DNA from: Desulfosporosinus sp. UBA4726
Lineage (GTDB): Bacteria > Bacillota > Desulfitobacteriia > Desulfitobacteriales > Desulfitobacteriaceae
Reading direction: 5' to 3'
NCBI GenBank assembly: GCA_002404215.1
Contig: DHJG01000121.1
Location: 12,676 to 51,359 of the forward strand
DNA: 38,684 nt
The first letter of the stretch is position 1; each line of letters opens with the position of its first letter. This document shows, piece by piece, positions 33,777-38,684 of the stretch. The notes under the pieces are model-generated. The model made no database searches. It saw only the letters and a list, made by a program, of their open reading frames with translations, and had not been told where the DNA came from. A program made the position numbers and the translations under genes.

Positions 33777-35153
33777 TTAATCTTTATACACTAAAAATGC
33801 TCGATACGCTCGCATCATCATGATCACATCTGCGACTGAAGAAATCTCCCAGGGGGCATGCATGCTTAAGATTCCTACGCCACAATCCAATACCTCCATA
33901 CCATAAACGGCCATATATTGGGCGATTGTCCCACCGCCACCTTGATCAACCTTCCCTAATTCTGCCGTTTGCCAAGAAATCTTAGCCTGGTCAAAAATTC
34001 GCCGAATCTCTGCAATAAATTCCGGGTTAGCATCGCTAGACTCTGATTTGCCTCTAGACCCTGTATATTTACTTATCACAATACCCCGACCCAAGAAAGC
34101 TGAGTTACGCTTGTCCATAACCTCTGCATAATTGGGATCATATCCAGCTGTGACATCCGCCGATAGTGCTTTAGCCCGAGCTAATGCCCGCCGAACCATT
34201 AATCCGTCATAGGTTCCGTTTTGTAAAGAAATAAGCTCTGCAATAAAGTTCTCCAAATAGCGCGCTTTCATGCCTGTATTGGAATCGCTACCAATCTCCT
34301 CTTTATCTGCAAAAAGAACAATCGTGGTCCACTCCGGTTGCTCAATCTCTTCGATCGCTTTCCAAGCGGCAAAGGAACAGACTCGATCGTCTTGCCCATA
34401 CCCAGCAATAAAACTCCGATCTAATCCTGCATAGCGAGCCCTTCCAGCCGGTACAACCTCTAATTCTGCGCTAACAAAGTCGTCTTCTTCAATTCCATAT
34501 TTATCCTTCAACAAATGAAGAATAGCCTGTTTCACACGCTCTTCTCCATCCTCAGTGGAAGGATCATGTCCGAGTAATAGGTTTAATCCTTCTCCAGTTA
34601 TAGCCTCGCGTAACTTTTTGTCATATTGATCCTTTGCTAAATGAGGCAGCAAATCAGTAATCGTTAGAATTGGATCTTCATCCGCTTCCCCGACCACAAT
34701 TTCGACTATACGTCCATCACGCAAGATAACAACACCATGAAGCGCAAGAGGCAACGCCGTCCATTGGTATTTTTTAATTCCTCCGTAATAATGTGTTTTA
34801 AAAAAGGCTAACCCTTCTTCTTCATAAAGAGGGCGCTGTTTTATGTCTAACCGAGGAGCATCAAGATGTGAGGCCACTAATCTAAAACCTTCGTCTAAGG
34901 GTCTAACACCTGCTATCGCCAAAATACCGGCTTTACCCCGCACTGACAGACTCACCTTTTGTCCTGATTTAAAGCCCAACACATCATCAAGCGCTGTGAA
35001 GCCTGCTTTTTGTGCCCAACCCTCTAATATTTTCCAAGATTCCCGCTCAGTTTTTCCTTCACTGAGAAAGGCCAGGTATTCAACCATCGCTTGACGTTCC
35101 TTCTCAGACATTACAAGTTCATCCCAAGCTAAATTCACTTTATTCGTACTCAT
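33777..35153 (-). CDS. M18-family aminopeptidase
   Basis: 458 residues. Zinc aminopeptidase of the M18 (aspartyl/aminopeptidase I) family. Metal and catalytic residues occur in ASHLDAPRLDIK, YGQDDRVCS, LFADKEEIGSDSNTGM and the C-terminal SMHAPWE histidine. Cytosolic, forms large oligomers in known members. The start is ATG 35153, about 8 nt after AAAGGAG; the open frame continues to 35204 without a ribosome site. Confidence 0.92.
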   Translation of the reverse strand: MSTNKVNLAWDELVMSEKERQAMVEYLAFLSEGKTERESWKILEGWAQKAGFTALDDVLGFKSGQKVSLSVRGKAGILAIAGVRPLDEGFRLVASHLDAPRLDIKQRPLYEEEGLAFFKTHYYGGIKKYQWTALPLALHGVVILRDGRIVEIVVGEADEDPILTITDLLPHLAKDQYDKKLREAITGEGLNLLLGHDPSTEDGEERVKQAILHLLKDKYGIEEDDFVSAELEVVPAGRARYAGLDRSFIAGYGQDDRVCSFAAWKAIEEIEQPEWTTIVLFADKEEIGSDSNTGMKARYLENFIAELISLQNGTYDGLMVRRALARAKALSADVTAGYDPNYAEVMDKRNSAFLGRGIVISKYTGSRGKSESSDANPEFIAEIRRIFDQAKISWQTAELGKVDQGGGGTIAQYMAVYGMEVLDCGVGILSMHAPWEISSVADVIMMMRAYRAFLVYKD

Positions 35154-35249
35154 TAAACGGTCTCCTTTACTCCTTAGACATAAATTCAGGTATGCCTCTA
35201 GCACTTGTTATTAAGTTTTATACTTGACTGCTTAAAATATGTATTGTCT

Positions 35250-35318
35250 AGAAAACTTAATCCAGCACAAAACCACAGCGAAGGCGATCGCCAAGTTGCA
35301 CTTAAGCGCTGGCCATGG
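35250..35318 (+). repeat. Intergenic repeat, diverged copy D
   Basis: AGAAAACTT near the left end, then GGCGATCGCCAAGTTGCACT, matching the left and right blocks of copies A and B with a different centre. Together with the AT-rich flank it fills the M18-cvpA gap; a TCGAG inverted pair (35341-35358) lies beside it. Confidence 0.4.
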
Positions 35319-35408
35319 ATGGTATCCCTGTAGCCATGACTCGAGCAGGACGTTCGAGCTTAGAGCGCTACCAAGGATGCAAAGCACCGTGATAGCGATA
35401 AGGTATTA

Positions 35409-36140
35409 TTAAAACCAGACTCCTTGGCCTTGGGATAGTGGATCGAGCAGTTTTTGACTGAGTTGTGCTGCAAACGCTTGATCCAATACACGAAAGATCT
35501 CCACCAAATAAGGATAAAAAGATGAACTCTGAATAAGCGCATTAAAACTTCCACCAACCCCCAATTGTAAAAGGGGCGAAAATAATCCAGCAACAACAGA
35601 CATACCAATGAGAGCACTTAGCCCTCCGAACAGAAGACCTCCTCCACGATTCAAGGATCCGCCCCAACTGCCGAAGGGACGAAGGAGAATAGAAAACAAT
35701 ACCTGAATAATAAACACCACAATATAAAAAACACAACCAAAAGCGATTAGACTCAAGATGCGTTCTGTAAACATCCCTGATAAACTATGTGTCACTTGTT
35801 CAATGCTTTGAGGCATCTGGATACCCGATAGATTCTCAATTGAATCACGCCATCCCGAAGGCAGTATCCCTAAAATATCGCTTAATGTTTGACTTTCCAA
35901 AGAAGAGGCTTTGGACTGGACAGCGGGGAGTATCGCTTTATAGATCACAGGCTCTAACCATTGCTGAAGTGGAAAGTATTGTTCAGCCCAGTGAAGCGCG
36001 AACATGTATTTCCATGACGCTACTATGAAACCCACAATACTACTTAAAAAATTTATAATGCTGGATATTAGGCCTCTTTGATAACCGTGTAAGGCTCCGA
36101 GTAAAATAAACCCCAGAATAATGATATCAATAAGATTCAT
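35409..36140 (-). CDS. CvpA family membrane protein
   Basis: 243 residues. Starts MNLIDIIILGFILLGALHGYQRG, the hallmark CvpA opening, with helices at about 4-20, 25-45, 130-155 and 165-195. Bacterial homologs are needed for colicin V production or envelope integrity; in Firmicutes the role is unclear. ATG follows AAGGAGG. An extracytoplasmic-looking insert at about 60-125 is predicted between the second and third helices. Confidence 0.85.
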   Translation of the reverse strand: MNLIDIIILGFILLGALHGYQRGLISSIINFLSSIVGFIVASWKYMFALHWAEQYFPLQQWLEPVIYKAILPAVQSKASSLESQTLSDILGILPSGWRDSIENLSGIQMPQSIEQVTHSLSGMFTERILSLIAFGCVFYIVVFIIQVLFSILLRPFGSWGGSLNRGGGLLFGGLSALIGMSVVAGLFSPLLQLGVGGSFNALIQSSSFYPYLVEIFRVLDQAFAAQLSQKLLDPLSQGQGVWF

Positions 36141-36226
36141 GAAGTTCCTCCTTATTAAATTGGGGTAATGCTCTTCTCTAATTTTCCTATTGAACTATAT
36201 TCGATTCAAAGCTTCAAAAATCCTGC

Positions 36227-36297
36227 TGCAAATAAAACTAAGGCTAGCGCCAAGCCTTAGCTCAGGCAGTCACTTTTAGCTCACTTATGTCAAGAAA
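36227..36297 (+). repeat. Intergenic repeat, diverged copy E
   Basis: AAAACTAAGGCTAGCGCCAA followed by GCCTTAGCTCAGGC, then AGTCACTTTTAGCTCACTTAT. Left and right blocks resemble copies B and C. Self-complementary GGCTAGCGCC/AAGGCTTGGCGC arms suggest a hairpin. Occupies the cvpA-selC gap. Confidence 0.4.
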
Positions 36298-36344
36298 CTT
36301 AAACCTTTCAGACTAGTACCCAATGGAACTGTGAACCAGATAAA

Positions 36345-36367
36345 CAAAAAGACAGCTTCTCGCTGCC
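36345..36367 (-). terminator. Terminator of selC
   Basis: Minus-strand GGCAGC (36367-36362), loop GAGAA, GCTGTC (36356-36351, one G-U) then TTTTTG. Confidence 0.75.
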
Positions 36368-36413
36368 TCGACACAGAACTTATACCCAAATTAATTATCT
36401 GCTAAGAGTTTAG

Positions 36414-36511
36414 TGGCGGGGATGCGTGCGAATCGAACACACCTCGGAACGTTCTGCGTCCCGACACGCGGATTTGAAGTCCGGGAGCAGCACCAGCCAC
36501 CATCCATCCCC
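36414..36511 (-). tRNA. selC: tRNA-Sec (anticodon TCA)
   Basis: 98 nt, long extra arm and encoded CCA. Acceptor GGGGATG/CATCCCC with discriminator G, anticodon loop CTTCAAA (TCA), long variable arm around GTGTCGGGACGCAGAACGTTCCGAG, T-loop GTTCGATTC. Shows the organism can decode UGA as selenocysteine, assuming selA/B/D elsewhere. Confidence 0.95.
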
Positions 36512-36656
36512 ATTGTCGTGAATAATACTAACACATTCATTCTTAATATGGAAGACAATCTTCCCCTACATGTTTAAATTCTATTTCTTTGTTTAAGTAT
36601 TTACGGTATATATTCCCATGATTTTGTACACAATATTAAAGAAAGGGGGTAGAACA

Positions 36657-36797
36657 ATGGACCGATCTGAAATTATATTCTCTGATTTAACGAATGCTCA
36701 AATTGAAGAGGTGAGAGCTTTAGAAACCAAATTCAATACCCAGCGTACAAAGGACCAAGAAACTGTCTTAATTGCTTATGCTCAAGAGAAAAAATAA
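36657..36797 (+). CDS. Small hypothetical protein, 46 aa
   Basis: A 47-codon frame, MDRSEIIFSDLTNAQIEEVR to AYAQEKK, preceded by AAAGGGGGT at about 7 nt and ended by TAATAA. Predicted as one amphipathic helix with many Glu/Lys/Gln, no cysteines, no membrane segment. Family not recognised. It is the only plus-strand gene between selC and the right end and is convergent with the DUF2889 gene 23 bp away. Confidence 0.62.
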   Translation: MDRSEIIFSDLTNAQIEEVRALETKFNTQRTKDQETVLIAYAQEKK

Positions 36798-36820
36798 TAA
36801 CAAAGATTCTATTGAGCTCT

Positions 36821-37252
36821 CTAAGTTTTATTATAATGAAGGCAGCTTCCTTCTAAATGTTGTTCTAGTTGACCCTTAATTTCTTCTTCTTGCATTGTAA
36901 GATGCATTAATTGAAATTTGGCTTGCAGTAATCCTTTTACACACTCCAGCGAGAGGTCCGTTAAATGAGTACATCCATAACTTAACCCAACGGCCACTTG
37001 AATCTGCTTCCGCACATTACAGTTTAAGTTAACCCCGGCAAGATTGCTAATTAATTTTTGGGTACGTCCACAGTCTGAATGAGGTGCACGACGAAGTTCG
37101 CCGTGTGCAGAAGTAATTATATAACTCTCTATGTCAACTTCTAGGGTTAAACAGAGCTCATGAAGGGTATCCAGAAAAAAACCATCTACAATTACTGTTT
37201 TATGGTCTTCTGTATGGACATTAACAGAAATAGATCGGTTAAAAAGATACAA
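36821..37252 (-). CDS. DUF2889 domain protein
   Basis: 143 residues matching DUF2889: GELRRAPHSDCGRTQKLI (about 51-68) and YGCTHLTDLSLECVKGLL (about 94-111) with the conserved Cys/His. Function unknown. The start is TTG 37252, 8 nt after GAGGTG. Seven cysteines in 143 residues may allow metal binding. Confidence 0.72.
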   Translation of the reverse strand: MYLFNRSISVNVHTEDHKTVIVDGFFLDTLHELCLTLEVDIESYIITSAHGELRRAPHSDCGRTQKLISNLAGVNLNCNVRKQIQVAVGLSYGCTHLTDLSLECVKGLLQAKFQLMHLTMQEEEIKGQLEQHLEGSCLHYNKT

Positions 37253-37315
37253 TAATCTAACACCTCAACTTCTTATAGGTTCTTTTACTCATATCTAATT
37301 CTACCTATTTAGCGT

Positions 37316-37360
37316 AAAAGAAAAGCAATTGGATGATAATTCATTCAGTTGCTTTTCTTT
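37316..37360 (-). terminator. Bidirectional terminator between CBS-ACT gene and DUF2889
   Basis: AAAGAAAAGCAA (37317-37328) pairs with TTGCTTTTCTTT (37349-37360). On the minus strand the arm runs into TTTTCTTTTACG, ending the upstream CBS-ACT transcript. Confidence 0.7.
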
Positions 37361-37413
37361 CTTATCTAGAAATGGATCGTTATATAATATTGACTAACCT
37401 ATAAGCCCCATGA

Positions 37414-38040
37414 TTATGAAACCTGATAGCCTTTTTGAGCTAATGATGCTTTAACCTCAGCCACTTTATCACCCTGGAGGCGTGCCAGAATCTGGACTTG
37501 ATTACCTTTAAGATGATAAACAGCTAAACTTGAAATATTGACATCAAATTCTTTGATCGTCACGGCTAGGTCCAACATTAGTCCACTTTTATCTACTGTT
37601 TCTATGACCACACGCTGACCGGGACTGCGAAATCCCATAATATCCAAGAAAGCATCTAAAATATCGGTCCCCGTAATAATACCGACCAATTTACCCTCGT
37701 CATCAAGGACAGGTAAACCATCAATATTATGTTCCCGCATTAATAAGGCAGCATCCTCAATCTGCGTTTCGGGTTGACAAGTTATCACTTTTTTCACTGC
37801 AACTTCTTGGATCGGGGTTTTTGCTATGAGATAATTGAGTTCAAAAATACTTAAAGTCGTAGCGGGTGAAGGAGAGACCTCCCGGAGATCTCCATCTGTC
37901 ACAAAACCCACGAGCTTACCTTTAGTCATGACAGGCAATTTATGGATTTTCTTCTCCCGCATGAGGGCCATCGTATCTGCAATAGATTCTTCTGGGCTCA
38001 CCGTAAAAACCTGGGATGTCATAAATTGGCGAACATACAT
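37414..38040 (-). CDS. CBS-pair plus ACT domain protein (AcuB-like)
   Basis: 208 residues: CBS1 (about 1-60; SPEESIADTMALM), CBS2 (about 75-135; MREHNIDGLPVLDDEG) and an ACT domain (about 140-205; GQRVVIETVDKSGLMLDLA). The layout is that of AcuB, linked in Bacillus to acetoin utilisation, but no acuA or acuC is nearby, so the role here is unassigned. The neighbour upstream is livF, suggesting possible amino-acid or nucleotide sensing. Start ATG 38040. Confidence 0.85.
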   Translation of the reverse strand: MYVRQFMTSQVFTVSPEESIADTMALMREKKIHKLPVMTKGKLVGFVTDGDLREVSPSPATTLSIFELNYLIAKTPIQEVAVKKVITCQPETQIEDAALLMREHNIDGLPVLDDEGKLVGIITGTDILDAFLDIMGFRSPGQRVVIETVDKSGLMLDLAVTIKEFDVNISSLAVYHLKGNQVQILARLQGDKVAEVKASLAQKGYQVS

Positions 38041-38142
38041 ATAAGCTTGCCCCTTTCTTTACTTGAACTTATTCCTCACATCTTATCCCCGGTCTGCGGA
38101 CCTCTCGCCCTTTCAGGGGCTGGGATCTTAGGGTCTGGGATC

Positions 38143-38684
38143 TTATCCCCCGAGGTAGGCTTTACGGACTTCTTCACTTGCCGCTAATTGTTTCGAATCT
38201 CCTGAAAGCACAATTTTTCCTGTCTCAAGTACATAAGCCCGATTTGCAATAGAAAGGGCCATATGCGCATTCTGTTCAACAAGTAAAATGGTCGTGCCAC
38301 TCGCATTGATCTCTTTAATGATTGAAAAAATTTGTTTAACCAAAATGGGAGCTAAACCCATTGACGGCTCATCCAGAAGGAGAAGCTGGGGTTTCGACAT
38401 AAGGGCTCGGCCCATAGCCAACATTTGCTGTTCCCCACCGGATAAAGTACCTGAAATTTGCTTATTACGTTCTAGAAGGCGCGGGAACAACTCATAAACG
38501 TGTTCCATGTCTTGCTTGATCCCGACTTTATCCTTACGTAAATAGGCTCCAAGTTCCAAGTTCTCGATCACAGTCATATTAGCAAAAACATGCCGCCCTT
38601 CAGGAACCTGTGATATCCCTTTGGCTACAATCGATTGAGGCGCAACGACTGCCAAATTTTCCCCTTTAAACGTAATCTTACCCG
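38143..38684 (-). CDS. livF: Branched-chain amino acid ABC transporter ATP-binding protein LivF (5' end cut)
   Basis: Partial; the frame is open to the window edge, so about 60 N-terminal residues including Walker A are missing. Visible are GISQVPEGRHVFANMTVIEN, the ABC signature LSGGEQQ, Walker B LLLLDEPSMGLAP and the H-loop histidine after LVEQN. The Q-V-PEGR-x-VF-x-x-MTV pattern is characteristic of LivF. It should partner LivG and LivHM/J encoded beyond the right edge. Between it and the CBS-ACT gene lie 102 bp with the direct repeat CTGGGATCTTA (38119-38129 and 38135-38145) and no gene. Confidence 0.93.
   Translation of the reverse strand, partial: GKITFKGENLAVVAPQSIVAKGISQVPEGRHVFANMTVIENLELGAYLRKDKVGIKQDMEHVYELFPRLLERNKQISGTLSGGEQQMLAMGRALMSKPQLLLLDEPSMGLAPILVKQIFSIIKEINASGTTILLVEQNAHMALSIANRAYVLETGKIVLSGDSKQLAASEEVRKAYLGG

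Noticed and set aside
38119..38145. Direct repeat CTGGGATCTTA before livF's end
   Set aside because: Two short copies only, in a 102-bp gap; most likely local slippage, no function proposed.

Overview
This 38.7 kb window looks like a chromosomal segment of an anaerobic, spore-forming Firmicute of the Desulfosporosinus/Desulfitobacterium (Peptococcales) type. That placement is inferred from a six-cysteine SCIFF peptide with its radical-SAM maturase, GlnRS in a low-to-mid-GC Gram-positive background, a selenocysteine tRNA, and the core block dnaB-rplI-yybS with rpsR-ssb-rpsF-ychF. No 16S gene is present, so the genus is not proven. The last gene (livF) is cut by the window edge.

Layout. (1) 1-8 kb, accessory and signalling: a zinc phospholipase C-like gene translationally coupled to an MGDG-synthase-type glycosyltransferase (minus strand) stands divergent from a GGDEF/EAL/CBS/GGDEF protein overlapping a chemoreceptor gene (plus strand). 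The 300 bp between them holds two opposed arrays of TTAACA-like hexamers at 11-bp pitch, which look like PhoP boxes. A second, closely similar glycosyltransferase and a CBS protein follow. (2) 8-16.3 kb: ybaK-like deacylase, a TIGR00300 protein, a 52-codon gene missed by length cut-offs, glnS, htrA, walJ, a TPR lipoprotein-like/membrane-anchored protein and the SCIFF maturase scfB. (3) 16.3-20 kb: the SCIFF peptide gene scfA, then an M-box Mg2+ riboswitch with terminator driving a soluble PRC/MgtE-N/CBS protein and an NRAMP-related Mg2+-type transporter. (4) 20-22.2 kb: an AT-rich L,D-transpeptidase gene and a Gly-Phe-Glu-Lys tRNA operon on the minus strand with its own promoter and terminators. 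(5) 22.2-38.7 kb, mostly minus-strand housekeeping: purA, purB, a FAD oxidoreductase, dnaB, rplI, yybS, a MazG-like gene, rpsR-ssb-rpsF behind an S6:S18-type leader, ychF, DUF951, mscS, an M18 aminopeptidase, cvpA, selC, a 46-codon plus-strand gene, DUF2889, a CBS-ACT protein and livF.

Most notable: the divergent candidate Pho regulon that would couple phospholipid breakdown and glycolipid synthesis to c-di-GMP and chemotaxis under phosphate stress (inference from box architecture and gene content); the M-box-controlled Mg2+ system in which the MgtE-type sensor domains are a separate protein from the NRAMP-type permease, preceded by a hydrophobic mini-ORF broken by an in-frame TGA; and a family of about five GC-rich intergenic repeats.
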